Positions 5,854 to 15,967 of a DNA stretch of 24,188 nucleotides are shown here, one piece after another (positions within the stretch are counted from its first letter, which is position 1; each line of letters opens with the position of its first letter). A program made the position numbers and the translations under genes. The notes beneath the pieces are model-generated. The model did no database searches and had not been told where the DNA came from. It saw nothing but the letters and a program-made list of their open reading frames with translations. Source of the stretch: Pseudomonas sp. UBA4617. GTDB taxonomy: Bacteria > Pseudomonadota > Gammaproteobacteria > Pseudomonadales > Pseudomonadaceae. The DNA is taken from NCBI RefSeq assembly GCF_002386445.1, contig NZ_DGIR01000053.1:669-24856 (forward strand), in the 5' to 3' direction.

Positions 5854-7119
5854 ATGCGCGTGATGAAGTGGAGCATGATCGCCCTGGCCGTTGCGGCAGG
5901 GACCTCGCAGTTGGCTTTGGCCTCGTCCCAGGACGAGTCCAAAGGTTTCATCGAAGACAGCAAGCTGAACGTCAAGACCCGCATGCTGTACTTCAGCCGT
6001 GATTTCCGTAACAACGAAGGCGGCCAGAGCCGTCGCGAAGAAACCGGCCTGGGCTTCGTCGGCACCTTCGAGTCCGGCTTCACCCAAGGCACCGTAGGTG
6101 TTGGTGTCGACGCCATCGGCATGCTCGGCCTGAAACTGGACAGCGGCAGGGGCCGCGCCGGTACCGGCCTGTTCCCGACCGGCTCCGACGGCCGTTCGCA
6201 GGACGATTACTCCAAGGGCGGCGGCGCGGTCAAGTTCCGCATCTCCGACACCGTGCTGAAAGTGGGTGACCAGTTCACCGCACTGCCTGTCTTCGCCACC
6301 GACGACAGCCGCCTGCTGCCAGAAATCGCCCAGGGCACCCTGATCACCAGCAACGAGATCGAAGGCCTGACCCTGCACGCTGGTCACTTCACCAGCCTGA
6401 CGGCCCAGGAGCAGACCAACCGCGACAGCTTCGGCCTGAAGGAAGCCAACGTAGTTGGTGGTACCTACGCCTTCACCGACAACCTCAGCACCAGCCTGTA
6501 CTACTCGAAGGTTGAAGACTACTGGCGCAAGTACTACGCCAACGTCAACTGGGCGCTGCCAATCTCCGACAAGCAAGGCCTGGTGTTCGACTTCAACATC
6601 TATGACACCAAGAGCGAAGGCTCGGCCGAATACCGCGCCTTCGACGGTGACAAGCTGGACAACCGCGCGTTCAGCCTGTCGGGCGCCTACAACATCGGCG
6701 CTCACACCTTCACCCTGGCCTACCAGAAAGTCACCGGCGACGGCGACTATGGCTATGGTATCGACGGTGGCGGCACCATCTTCCTGGCCAACTCCGTGGC
6801 CCGTTCCGACTTCAACGCCGAAGACGAGAAATCCTGGCAGGCTCGCTACGACCTGAACTTTGCCGAGTACGGCATTCCAGGCCTGACCTTCATGACCCGT
6901 TATGTACGCGGTACCGACGCCAACGTCGCCGGCACCAGCAACGGCAAGGAATGGGAACGCGACATCGACATCAAATACGTACTGCAGGAAGGCCCGGCGA
7001 AAGACCTGAGCTTCCGCGTGCGTCAGGCCACCTACCGCTCTTCCGACGGTGTCTACTACGATTCCCCGTCGATCGACGAACTGCGCCTGATCGTGGAGTA
7101 CCCGCTGAGCATCCTGTAA
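5854..7119 (+). CDS. oprD: OprD-family outer-membrane porin
   Basis: A 421-residue porin of the OprD (OccD/OccK) family, which forms 18-stranded monomeric channels for basic amino acids, small carboxylates and, in P. aeruginosa, carbapenems. A Sec signal peptide (MRVMKWSMIALAVAAGTSQLALA, cleavage likely after residue 23) is followed by KGFIEDSKLNVKTRMLYFSRDF, the usual first strand. Family landmarks include YESGFTQG-type EGSGFTQGTVGVGVDAIGMLGLKLD, HTFTLAYQKVTGDG, FLANSV, SWQARYDLN and the C-terminal strand ending YPLSIL. It is a little shorter than P. aeruginosa OprD (443), mostly in loops. Synteny with proS and slyX supports the name oprD; the substrate is not certain because the family has many paralogues. 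AAAGGAG lies 8 bp before the ATG. Confidence 0.9.
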   Translation: MRVMKWSMIALAVAAGTSQLALASSQDESKGFIEDSKLNVKTRMLYFSRDFRNNEGGQSRREETGLGFVGTFESGFTQGTVGVGVDAIGMLGLKLDSGRGRAGTGLFPTGSDGRSQDDYSKGGGAVKFRISDTVLKVGDQFTALPVFATDDSRLLPEIAQGTLITSNEIEGLTLHAGHFTSLTAQEQTNRDSFGLKEANVVGGTYAFTDNLSTSLYYSKVEDYWRKYYANVNWALPISDKQGLVFDFNIYDTKSEGSAEYRAFDGDKLDNRAFSLSGAYNIGAHTFTLAYQKVTGDGDYGYGIDGGGTIFLANSVARSDFNAEDEKSWQARYDLNFAEYGIPGLTFMTRYVRGTDANVAGTSNGKEWERDIDIKYVLQEGPAKDLSFRVRQATYRSSDGVYYDSPSIDELRLIVEYPLSIL

Positions 7120-7145
7120 GCCTGGCTTGCAGTGCCCCGCAGCTG

Positions 7146-7175
7146 AAAAAGCCCGGCAATCACGCCGGGCTTTTT
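7146..7175 (+). terminator. Rho-independent terminator of oprD
   Basis: AAAAAGCCCGGC and GCCGGGCTTTTT form a perfect 12-bp stem with a 6-base loop, 26 bp after the oprD stop and ending in a T run. It separates oprD from proS transcription. Confidence 0.9.
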
Positions 7176-7231
7176 CTTGGCTGACAAGCGCCACGCCCTG
7201 GGGCATCCTGTACGCCTGCGTTTCCCCCCCG

Positions 7232-7237
7232 TACAAT
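7232..7237 (+). promoter_or_regulatory. Candidate -10 element for proS
   Basis: TACAAT within CGTACAATGCG lies 43 bp before the proS ATG and after the oprD terminator, so proS needs a promoter here. No clear -35 hexamer is visible at standard spacing. The same GTACAATGC word precedes the gene at 20105. Confidence 0.4.
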
Positions 7238-7279
7238 GCGGGGTCATTTCAATGTCTTAGGCAATCGACACGGCTCACC

Positions 7280-8995
<1,716 letters not shown>

Positions 8996-9015
8996 TAACC
9001 AATGCACGAGTGATC

Positions 9016-9969
9016 ATGTACAAGCGAAGTACCTTTACCCTGGGGGGCGCCGCACTGTGCGGCGCCCTGCTCGTCAGCGGCTGCGCCAACCAGATGTCCC
9101 AGCGCAGCGACCATGAGGAGCGCGTCGAGCGCAAACTGCTCGAGCACACCCTGCAGATCGATGTCGGCGAGCCGAAGGTGATGGAGCTTCCGCAACGACG
9201 TGTGCGCGTGCATGAGCAGCAGCGCTTCGAAGTCACCGAGTTCGAAGTTACCCGTCGCTATGACCGCTACACGCCCTACCAGCCCTGGCGGGAGATCTAC
9301 GAGATCCCGCTGGGGGCAGTGGCCGTGGTGGCAGGCGTCGGCGCCAACGTGGTCAACGTCTTCGCCCTGGGCAACCTGCCGGAAAGCATTACCCACGACT
9401 GGCTCAGCTACGGTGTGGACGGGCTCAACCCGTTCATGAACGTGCCTTCCAACGGCCGTGCCCAGCAGAACCTGGCCGGAATCAGCGAAGTGCAGAAAGG
9501 CAAGCGCGAAGAGTCCACCAGCGTGCCCTGGAGCGAGCGTCTGGTCGAGGTCAAAGCTGGCAAGGCCACCCACGAGCTGACTACCGACAGGAACGGCGTG
9601 TTGCGCCTGAACCTGCTCGACAGCCCGTTCTCCGAGCAGAATCTCAATCACATCGGCACCCTGCACCTGCAGGTGGTCGACGAGGACAACGCCGTTCGTG
9701 GCGATGCCAGCCTGCTGGTCAGCGCCACCCTGCGCAACAAGCTGCTCGAAGCCCACGAACTGATCTTCGATGACCTTGAGGACGACGACGTCAGCCAATG
9801 GGTGCATCGGGTCAAGCGCTTGTCTGAACTGGGGCTGGAAGAAGAAGCCAGCGAAATGGAACAGAGCCTGATCGAACTGACCCGCAACGATCCGGAGCTG
9901 CAGCAGGAGTTCCTGCAGTCGCTGACCAAGGCCACTGGCCGGTTGGTGGCTGATCCAGGCGTGCAATAG
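9016..9969 (+). CDS. Uncharacterised outer-membrane lipoprotein
   Basis: A 317-residue lipoprotein of unknown function. The N-terminus MYKRSTFTLGGAALCGALLVSGC has a lipobox (LVSGC, Cys23 acylated); Ala24 at +2 predicts sorting to the outer membrane. A charged helical segment (31-50) is followed by a basic stretch and a glycine-rich hydrophobic segment (97-120, IPLGAVAVVAGVGANVVNVF). The middle (about 165-245) looks like beta-rich extracytoplasmic sequence and the C-terminus (245-310) is acidic and helical. The ATG at 9016 is preferred over a GTG at 9010. It starts 20 bp after the proS stop on the same strand, so cotranscription with proS is likely. I recognise no domain. Confidence 0.8.
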   Translation: MYKRSTFTLGGAALCGALLVSGCANQMSQRSDHEERVERKLLEHTLQIDVGEPKVMELPQRRVRVHEQQRFEVTEFEVTRRYDRYTPYQPWREIYEIPLGAVAVVAGVGANVVNVFALGNLPESITHDWLSYGVDGLNPFMNVPSNGRAQQNLAGISEVQKGKREESTSVPWSERLVEVKAGKATHELTTDRNGVLRLNLLDSPFSEQNLNHIGTLHLQVVDEDNAVRGDASLLVSATLRNKLLEAHELIFDDLEDDDVSQWVHRVKRLSELGLEEEASEMEQSLIELTRNDPELQQEFLQSLTKATGRLVADPGVQ

Positions 9970-9985
9970 CCGGCACCATGCGTTG

Positions 9986-10030
9986 CCTTGCAGGAGCGGC
10001 CCATCGCGACACCAGGCCGCTCCTGCAAGG
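9986..10030. repeat. Perfect 15-bp inverted repeat, REP-like
   Basis: CCTTGCAGGAGCGGC (9986-10000) is exactly mirrored by GCCGCTCCTGCAAGG (10016-10030) across a 15-base loop reading CCATCGCGACACCAG. It lies between the convergent ends of the lipoprotein gene and dinB. It shares GCAGGAGCG and ATCGCGACA words with the element at 3068-3100, which marks both as members of one REP family. Confidence 0.75.
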
Positions 10031-10054
10031 GCCGCACAGCCTGATCACGGCTGC

Positions 10055-11119
10055 TTATCCAGGCGGGAACAGCTCCAGCTGCTCATGCGCCCCACGCAAA
10101 TCGCGCAACCTCACCCCCACCCCCAGCAAGCGCACCGGCTTGCCGCCACGGGCAAACGCCTGCCCCAGCAACTGCCGATAACTGTCCAGGTCCCGACCGG
10201 CCCCCGCCTGCTCCAGGGTGGTCTGGCTGAAGTCATGGAACTTGACCTTGACGAAGGGTTTTTCCGGCCGGTAACTGCTGTCCATACGGGCGATGCGCTC
10301 GTTCAGGCTTTCCAGCAGCTCGGGCAGCCGTGCCAGGCAGCTGGCCAGGTCCGGCAAGTCGGTGTCGTAGGTGTTTTCCACGCTGACCGACTGCCGCCGG
10401 CTGTCATTGTGTACCGCACGCTCATCGATACCGCGCGCCAGCCCCCATAACCGTTCGCCAAAACTGCCGAACTCGCGCACCAGTGCCAGACGCGACCAGC
10501 CGCGCAGCTCAAGGCAGGTCTCGATACCCAGCCGCGCCAACTTGTCTGCTGTTACCTTGCCCACCCCGTGCAACCTGGCCACCGGCAAGGCGGCAACGAA
10601 CGCCTCCACTTCGCCCGGGGTTATCACGAACAGGCCATTGGGCTTGCGCCAGTCACTGGCGACCTTGGCCAGGAACTTGTTCGGTGCAACGCCAGCCGAG
10701 ACGGTGATATGCAGGGTGCGGGCGACACGCCGGCGGATATCCTCGGCAATGCGCGTGGCACTGCCCGAGTACCACTGGCTGTCAGTCACATCCAGGTACG
10801 CCTCATCCAGCGACAGCGGCTCGATCAGTTCGGTGTAGTCACGGAATATCGTGTGAATTTCCCGCGAGGCCTCCCGGTAGGCCTCGAAGCGCGGCTTGAC
10901 GATCAGCAGGTCGGGGCACAGCTTCAGAGCATGCCGCGAGGACATGGCCGAACGCACCCCGTAGGCACGCGCCTCGTAGTTGCAAGTGGCGATCACCCCG
11001 CGCTGGTCAGGTGAGCCCCCTACCGCCATGGGCCGTCCGGCCAGGCGCGGGTCGTCACGCATCTCGATCGCGGCGTAAAAGCAATCGCAGTCAACGTGAA
11101 TGATCTTGCGCAAGGACAT
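10055..11119 (-). CDS. dinB: DNA polymerase IV (Y-family translesion polymerase)
   Basis: A 354-residue DinB. It is an error-prone, proofreading-free polymerase that extends past lesions such as N2-dG adducts. The metal-binding catalytic residues are visible: D10 in HVDCDCFYAAIE, and D105/E106 in SLDEAYLD. The helix-hairpin-helix region (LHGVGKVTADKLARLGIETC) and the little-finger domain follow. The C-terminus ends in EQLELFPPG, where QLELF is a clean beta-clamp-binding motif. The start MSLRKIIHVDCD matches the family. A LexA box ends 15 bp upstream of the ATG, so the gene should belong to the SOS regulon. Confidence 0.97.
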   Translation of the reverse strand: MSLRKIIHVDCDCFYAAIEMRDDPRLAGRPMAVGGSPDQRGVIATCNYEARAYGVRSAMSSRHALKLCPDLLIVKPRFEAYREASREIHTIFRDYTELIEPLSLDEAYLDVTDSQWYSGSATRIAEDIRRRVARTLHITVSAGVAPNKFLAKVASDWRKPNGLFVITPGEVEAFVAALPVARLHGVGKVTADKLARLGIETCLELRGWSRLALVREFGSFGERLWGLARGIDERAVHNDSRRQSVSVENTYDTDLPDLASCLARLPELLESLNERIARMDSSYRPEKPFVKVKFHDFSQTTLEQAGAGRDLDSYRQLLGQAFARGGKPVRLLGVGVRLRDLRGAHEQLELFPPG

Positions 11120-11134
11120 GGATGCTCGTCAGCA

Positions 11135-11150
11135 CTGTAAATTCATACAG
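11135..11150. promoter_or_regulatory. LexA (SOS) box of dinB
   Basis: CTGTAAATTCATACAG matches CTGT-N8-ACAG, the gamma-proteobacterial LexA consensus, at all eight conserved positions. It lies 15 bp upstream of the dinB ATG, so bound LexA would cover the promoter or start of the transcript. Confidence 0.88.
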
Positions 11151-11292
11151 ATAGTATCGCATGCGACTGGCAGTGTGCAGCCGGGAGGCAGCCGTGCGCG
11201 ATGATCGGGCTGAAAGCCCCGCCGCGCCTGAGCTGAACCCCAATATCCGAACGCTAAGAGTTTGAACAGGAAAGGTTTTTTTTAAAAGATGC

Positions 11293-11320
11293 TTGACAGC
11301 CACGGTTAAATCCGTAGAAT
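11293..11320 (+). promoter_or_regulatory. Promoter of the first tRNA-fMet gene
   Basis: A perfect -35 TTGACA (11293-11298), a 16-bp spacer and a -10 TAGAAT (11315-11320), ending 13 bp before the mature tRNA. A run of T and A bases just upstream of the -35 could act as an UP element. Confidence 0.85.
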
Positions 11321-11333
11321 TCGATCTCACAGG

Positions 11334-11410
<77 letters not shown>

Positions 11411-11418
11411 GATTCGAG

Positions 11419-11453
11419 AAAAGGCCACTGTTCACACAGTGGCCTTTTTCTTT
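11419..11453 (+). terminator. Rho-independent terminator of tRNA-fMet copy 1
   Basis: AAAAGGCCACTG and CAGTGGCCTTTT form a perfect 12-bp stem with a 6-base loop, followed by TCTTTT. It starts 8 bp after the tRNA. Confidence 0.9.
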
Positions 11454-11504
11454 TGCCTCGAACAAAGCGCTCGAAGAAATATCAAAAAAATCAACGACTA
11501 GCGC

Positions 11505-11532
11505 TTGACAGCCACTCTGGAAACTGTAGAAT
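11505..11532 (+). promoter_or_regulatory. Promoter of the second tRNA-fMet gene
   Basis: The same layout as the first copy: TTGACA (11505-11510), 16-bp spacer, TAGAAT (11527-11532). The words TTGACAGCCAC and GTAGAATTCG are shared with copy 1, while the rest of the spacer differs. Confidence 0.85.
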
Positions 11533-11544
11533 TCGCCCCACTGA

Positions 11545-11621
<77 letters not shown>

Positions 11622-11632
11622 TATTCGTCAGA

Positions 11633-11676
11633 ACAAACCCCGCCTGTGTAACAGCAGCGCGGGGTTTGTTGCTTTT
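11633..11676 (+). terminator. Rho-independent terminator of tRNA-fMet copy 2
   Basis: ACAAACCCCGC (11633-11643) pairs with GCGGGGTTTGT (11659-11669) around a 15-base loop, followed by TGCTTTT. Its sequence is unrelated to the copy 1 terminator. Confidence 0.85.
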
Positions 11677-11881
11677 CCCTTCCCTGCTTTCTGCGCCCCG
11701 TATTTACCCGTCTTCCATTCAGCCCGCGCGCTTGAGAGCGCGTACCGAGGATGAACTATCTTTAACCCGCCCAGGCCGCTGCAAGCGGCTGAGGCCGGAG
11801 TAACATTGGATACGTTTTTCTAAGGGACATTCACTTGGCCACACCTTTCCCTCACCTCGCGCTGCATGCCCGGGGCAATCC

Positions 11882-14524
11882 ATGACTTCGCACAACCCCG
11901 ACAACCCGGCCGCACTCGCCTCGGCGCTGCCCGGTGCCGTGCAACGTCTGCCGTTGCTCGAACGCCTGAGCCGCTATCGCCAGCCCATCGGGCTGATCGT
12001 GACCCTGGTATTGTTCACCATGGCCTTGATTGCCTGCCGCCACCTGCTGAGCGAGCTGGACATCCATGCCTTGCACGATGCCATGCTCAGCGTGCCGGCC
12101 CAGTCATTGCTGGGCGCCTTGCTGGCAACCGTGCTCGGTTTCGTGATCCTGCTGGGTTACGAATGGTCGGCCAGCCGCTATGCCGGTGTACAATTGCCAG
12201 CACGCAGCCTGGTGCTGGGCGGTTTCAGCGCCTTTGCCATCGGCAACGCCATTGGCCTGTCGATGCTGTCCGGCGGCTCGGTGCGCTACCGCCTGTATGC
12301 GCGCCAGGGGGTAGGCGCAGGCGAAGTGGCGCGGATGACCGTGTTCGCCAGCCTGTCACTGGGCTGTGCGCTGCCGCCCCTGGCTGCCCTGGCGACCCTG
12401 AGTGACCTGCCGGCGGCCTCGGCCGCGCTGGGCCTGGCGCCTGGCTTGCTGGCGGCCATCGCCACAGTTGTGCTGGTGCTGTGTGGGGTGATGGTGGTTG
12501 GCCTGTACCGCCGTCGCCTGGCCGAGCAACCCGTGGCCGACAACCTGCTGGTACAACTGGGCCGCCGCACACTGCGTCTGCCGGGCGCCCGCCTGGCCGC
12601 CCTGCAATTGCTGATTACCGCGCTGGATGTCGCCGCTGCGGCGACCGTGTTGTATCTGCTGCTGCCCGCAGCACCACCGTTCGGCGCCTTTGTCCTGGTG
12701 TATCTGCTGGCCCTGGCCGCAGGCGTGCTCAGCCATGTGCCAGGCGGCGTCGGGGTGTTCGAAGCGATCCTGCTGGCCGCCTTTGCCGACCAGCTTGGCG
12801 CGGCACCGTTGGCAGCGGCCCTGCTGCTGTATCGGCTGATCTACGTGGTGCTACCGCTGCTGCTGGCCTGCGTGTTGCTGCTGGCCAACGAAGCCCGGCG
12901 CCTGCTGTTCACACAACAGGCCATCAAGGCGGCTTCCGGGCTGGCGGCACCGGTGCTGTCGATTCTGGTGTTCCTGTCCGGGGTGGTGCTGCTGTTCTCC
13001 GGGGCCACGCCCGAGATCGACACGCGTCTTGAGCACATGGGTTTCCTGGTGCCGCACCGTCTGATCGATGCCTCGCACTTCGGCGCCAGCCTGATCGGGG
13101 TATTGTGCCTGCTGCTGGCCCAGGGCCTGCGCCGGCGCCTGTCCGCAGCCTGGCTGCTGACCACCGTGCTGTTGCTGGTTGGCGCCCTGCTGTCGTTACT
13201 GAAGGGTTTTGATTGGGAAGAGGCCTGCCTGCTGACCTTCACCGCCGCCCTGCTTGCCCTGTTCCGACGCTCCTTCTACCGCCCCAGCCGCTTGCTGGAG
13301 CTGCCGTTCTCGCCAGTGTTCCTGGTGGCCAGCGCCTGCGTGGTCGGGGCATCGGTGTGGCTGCTGCTGTTCGCCTACCAGGATGTGCCCTACAGCCATC
13401 AGCTGTGGTGGCAGTTCACCCTCGATGCCGACGCCCCGCGTGGCCTGCGCGCCGCCATGGGCAGCGCCCTGCTGCTGGCGGCCGTGGCCCTGACCTGGCT
13501 GCTGCGCACGGCACCGCCCGTGATTCACCTGCCTGATGCACAGGAACTGCAACGGGCCAACCGCATTCTGTTGGCCTCTGACCAGCCCGATGGCGGCCTG
13601 GCCCTGACCGGCGACAAGGCGCTGCTGTTCCACCCGGGCGACAACGCCTTCCTCATGTACGCACGTCGCGGCCGTAGCCTGGTGGCCCTGTATGACCCGA
13701 TCGGCCCGGCCCAGGAGCGCGCCGAGATGATCTGGCAATTCCGTGACCTCTGCGACCTGCACCACGCCCGACCGGTGTTCTACCAGGTGCGTGCTGAAAA
13801 CCTGCCGTTCTACATGGACATCGGCCTGACCGCGCTGAAACTGGGCGAAGAAGCCAGGGTCGACCTGCACCGTTTCGACCTGGAAGCCAAGGGCAGGGAG
13901 ATGAAGGACCTGCGCTACACCTGGAACCGCGGTGGCCGTGACGGTTTGAGCCTGGAAATCCATGAACCCGGCCATGCCCCACTGGCAGAGCTGAAGGAAA
14001 TTTCCGATGCCTGGCTCGGCGGCAAGAACGTGCGCGAGAAAGGCTTCTCGCTGGGGCGCTTCAGCCCCGAGTACCTGCAGCACTTCCGCATTGCCCTGAT
14101 CCGCTTTCAGGGCCGCCCGGTGGCCTTTGCCAACCTGCTGGAAACCCACAGCAAGGAGCTGGCCAGCCTCGACCTGATGCGCGCACATCCCGAGGCCCCG
14201 AAGCTGACCATGGAATTCATGATGATCGGCCTGATCCTGCACTACAAAAGCCACGGCTACACCCGCTTCAGCCTGGGCATGGTACCGCTTTCCGGCCTGC
14301 AGCCGCGGCGTGGTGCGCCGCTGACCCAGCGCCTGGGTTCACTGGTGTTCCGCCGCGGTGAGCAGTTGTACAACTTCCAGGGGCTGCGACGCTTCAAGGA
14401 CAAGTTCCAACCGGACTGGGAACCCCGCTACATGGCCGTGCCGGCCGGGCTCGACCCGCTGGTGGCACTGGCCGACACCGCCGCCCTGATCGCAGGCGGC
14501 TTGACTGGATTGGTGAAACGTTGA
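11882..14524 (+). CDS. mprF: MprF: aminoacyl-phosphatidylglycerol synthase/flippase
   Basis: An 880-residue bifunctional membrane protein. The N-terminal half (about 30-540) holds roughly 14 hydrophobic spans and corresponds to the flippase domain. The C-terminal half (about 550-870) is the soluble DUF2156-type synthase with tandem GNAT folds, seen in LTGDKALLFHPGDNAFLMYARRGRS, VFYQVRAENLPFYMDIGLTALKLGEEA, EFMMIGLILHYKSHGYTRFSLGMVPLSG and FKDKFQPDWEPRYMA. It transfers an amino acid from aminoacyl-tRNA to phosphatidylglycerol, lowering surface charge and raising resistance to cationic peptides and acid. The P. aeruginosa homologue uses Ala-tRNA, so alanine is likely here. The next gene, overlapping by one base, encodes a hydrolase that acts on the product. 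The leader (11677-11881) holds small hairpins at 11727-11742 and 11775-11789 but no promoter I can identify confidently. Confidence 0.93.
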   Translation: MTSHNPDNPAALASALPGAVQRLPLLERLSRYRQPIGLIVTLVLFTMALIACRHLLSELDIHALHDAMLSVPAQSLLGALLATVLGFVILLGYEWSASRYAGVQLPARSLVLGGFSAFAIGNAIGLSMLSGGSVRYRLYARQGVGAGEVARMTVFASLSLGCALPPLAALATLSDLPAASAALGLAPGLLAAIATVVLVLCGVMVVGLYRRRLAEQPVADNLLVQLGRRTLRLPGARLAALQLLITALDVAAAATVLYLLLPAAPPFGAFVLVYLLALAAGVLSHVPGGVGVFEAILLAAFADQLGAAPLAAALLLYRLIYVVLPLLLACVLLLANEARRLLFTQQAIKAASGLAAPVLSILVFLSGVVLLFSGATPEIDTRLEHMGFLVPHRLIDASHFGASLIGVLCLLLAQGLRRRLSAAWLLTTVLLLVGALLSLLKGFDWEEACLLTFTAALLALFRRSFYRPSRLLELPFSPVFLVASACVVGASVWLLLFAYQDVPYSHQLWWQFTLDADAPRGLRAAMGSALLLAAVALTWLLRTAPPVIHLPDAQELQRANRILLASDQPDGGLALTGDKALLFHPGDNAFLMYARRGRSLVALYDPIGPAQERAEMIWQFRDLCDLHHARPVFYQVRAENLPFYMDIGLTALKLGEEARVDLHRFDLEAKGREMKDLRYTWNRGGRDGLSLEIHEPGHAPLAELKEISDAWLGGKNVREKGFSLGRFSPEYLQHFRIALIRFQGRPVAFANLLETHSKELASLDLMRAHPEAPKLTMEFMMIGLILHYKSHGYTRFSLGMVPLSGLQPRRGAPLTQRLGSLVFRRGEQLYNFQGLRRFKDKFQPDWEPRYMAVPAGLDPLVALADTAALIAGGLTGLVKR

Positions 14525-15816
14525 TGACCCGACGCTTTTGGCTGTACCTGCTGACTCCCCTGCTGCTGGCCGCCCTGGTGGGGGCGCTGGCGTTCTGGCT
14601 GTGGACGCGCCCGGCCCCCGAGGCGCGCCTGGAGCAACTGAGCATCAATGACACCGCGATCACCCGTGTGACACCAGGCGTACATCCCAAGGCCCGGGTG
14701 GTCATAGCTGTCCCGCGGGACCAGGCACTGACCGACAAGCAGTTGCTCGACCTGGCCAAGGCCGGCGAAGCGCAACTGGTGCAGGTGTTGCTGCCGGCCA
14801 ATGACTGCAGCAAGCAGCAGCAGGCCATGAGCCAGGCCCTCGCCCAGTTGCCCCAGCAGCCGACCCTGGTCGCCGGTATCGGCCCGGGCGCGGCCCAGGC
14901 CTGGCGCTGGCTGGCCAGCCAGAACGACGACAAGGCCCGGGCGATTTCGGTGGATTTCAATCTCGAACAACCCGGTTGCCAGGCCCCCCTGCCAAAATCG
15001 GCCGCCCATGGCCACTGGAATGTCGCCTGGAACGACAACCCGGATGACGCCAGCGCCGCCTTCGTGCGCGACCAGGCCAATGCCGAAACCAGCATCAGCG
15101 ACTACGACATCCACCTGCCGCAGGTGCTCAGGGCGCAGCTGACCCAGGCCCTGGTCGGCCACGACGGCAACGCCCTGGCCATCCCGGTGGTCGAGGTGCC
15201 TGCCGGGCAGACCACCGACACGGTCACCCTGTTCCTCTCGGGTGACGGCGGCTGGCGCGACCTGGACCGTGACGTGGCCGGGGAAATGGCCAAGCTGGGC
15301 TACCCGGTGGTGGGCATCGACACGCTGCGCTACTACTGGCAACACAAGACCCCGGAACAAAGCGCCGCCGACCTGTCCGAGCTGATGCAGCACTATCGGC
15401 AGAAATGGGGTACCAAGCGCTTCGTGCTGACCGGCTATTCGTTCGGCGCCGACGTGTTGCCGGCGATCTACAACCGCCTGCCGGTAGAAGACCAGCAGCG
15501 CATCGACGCGGTGATGCTGCTGGCCTTTGCCCGCAGCGGCAGCTTCGAAATCGAAGTCGAGGGCTGGCTTGGCAAGGAAGGCCAGGAAGCACCGACCGGG
15601 CCGGAAATGGCCAGGTTGCCGGCATCCAAGGTGGTGTGCGTGTATGGCGTCGAGGAAACCGACGAGAGCGGCTGCACCGACAAGACGGCGGTCGGCGAGC
15701 GTCTGAAACTGCCAGGTGGGCACCACTTCGATGAAAACTACCCGGCGCTGGCCAAGCGCCTGATCGACGAGATCGAGACGCGCCAGGGCAAGTCGAGCGT
15801 GGCGGCACAGAACTGA
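14524..15816 (+). CDS. AcvB/VirJ-family aminoacyl-phosphatidylglycerol hydrolase
   Basis: A 430-residue alpha/beta hydrolase with one N-terminal membrane anchor or uncleaved signal (about 6-27), placing the enzyme in the periplasm. The C-terminal domain (about 232-420) is the VirJ type: TLFLSGDGGWRDLDRDVAGEM, then the nucleophile motif GYSFGAD (Ser306), and the catalytic histidine in LPGGHHFDENY (His400 or His401). In P. aeruginosa the gene at the same position (PA0919) encodes an enzyme that removes alanine from alanyl-phosphatidylglycerol, countering MprF; Agrobacterium AcvB does the same for lysyl-PG. The ATG overlaps the mprF stop as TGATG, indicating translational coupling, so synthesis and breakdown of the lipid are produced together. 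A TTG at 14521 is a possible but less likely start. Confidence 0.88.
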   Translation: MTRRFWLYLLTPLLLAALVGALAFWLWTRPAPEARLEQLSINDTAITRVTPGVHPKARVVIAVPRDQALTDKQLLDLAKAGEAQLVQVLLPANDCSKQQQAMSQALAQLPQQPTLVAGIGPGAAQAWRWLASQNDDKARAISVDFNLEQPGCQAPLPKSAAHGHWNVAWNDNPDDASAAFVRDQANAETSISDYDIHLPQVLRAQLTQALVGHDGNALAIPVVEVPAGQTTDTVTLFLSGDGGWRDLDRDVAGEMAKLGYPVVGIDTLRYYWQHKTPEQSAADLSELMQHYRQKWGTKRFVLTGYSFGADVLPAIYNRLPVEDQQRIDAVMLLAFARSGSFEIEVEGWLGKEGQEAPTGPEMARLPASKVVCVYGVEETDESGCTDKTAVGERLKLPGGHHFDENYPALAKRLIDEIETRQGKSSVAAQN

Positions 15817-15907
15817 TAGCCCTGAAGGGTTCACTCGCGGGCGCGCCTGCTCACACTGCCACTGGCGCCGCGCTCACCAATACAGCCAGTGCCAGCCACC
15901 GCACCGC

Positions 15908-15935
15908 CTGTTTCGCGGATAAATCCGCGAAACAG
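15908..15935. repeat. REP-like palindrome between convergent genes
   Basis: CTGTTTCGCGGAT is perfectly mirrored by ATCCGCGAAACAG with 2 bases between. The TTCGCGGATAAATCCGCG core resembles the central part of the P. putida REP consensus. It lies between the hydrolase stop and the kup stop and may form the shared 3' hairpin; no T tract adjoins it. Confidence 0.7.
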
Positions 15936-15967
15936 CTACATGTGAGTGCCTGCGCCTGCCCTGAAAA

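Noticed and set aside
5800..7236. A 478-residue open frame opposite oprD
   Set aside because: It is a codon-bias shadow of oprD and runs through the oprD terminator. It has no start site or recognisable domain.
13196..15834. Long minus-strand frames opposite mprF and the hydrolase
   Set aside because: Both mprF and the hydrolase are well supported on the plus strand; the antisense frames have shadow composition and no motifs.
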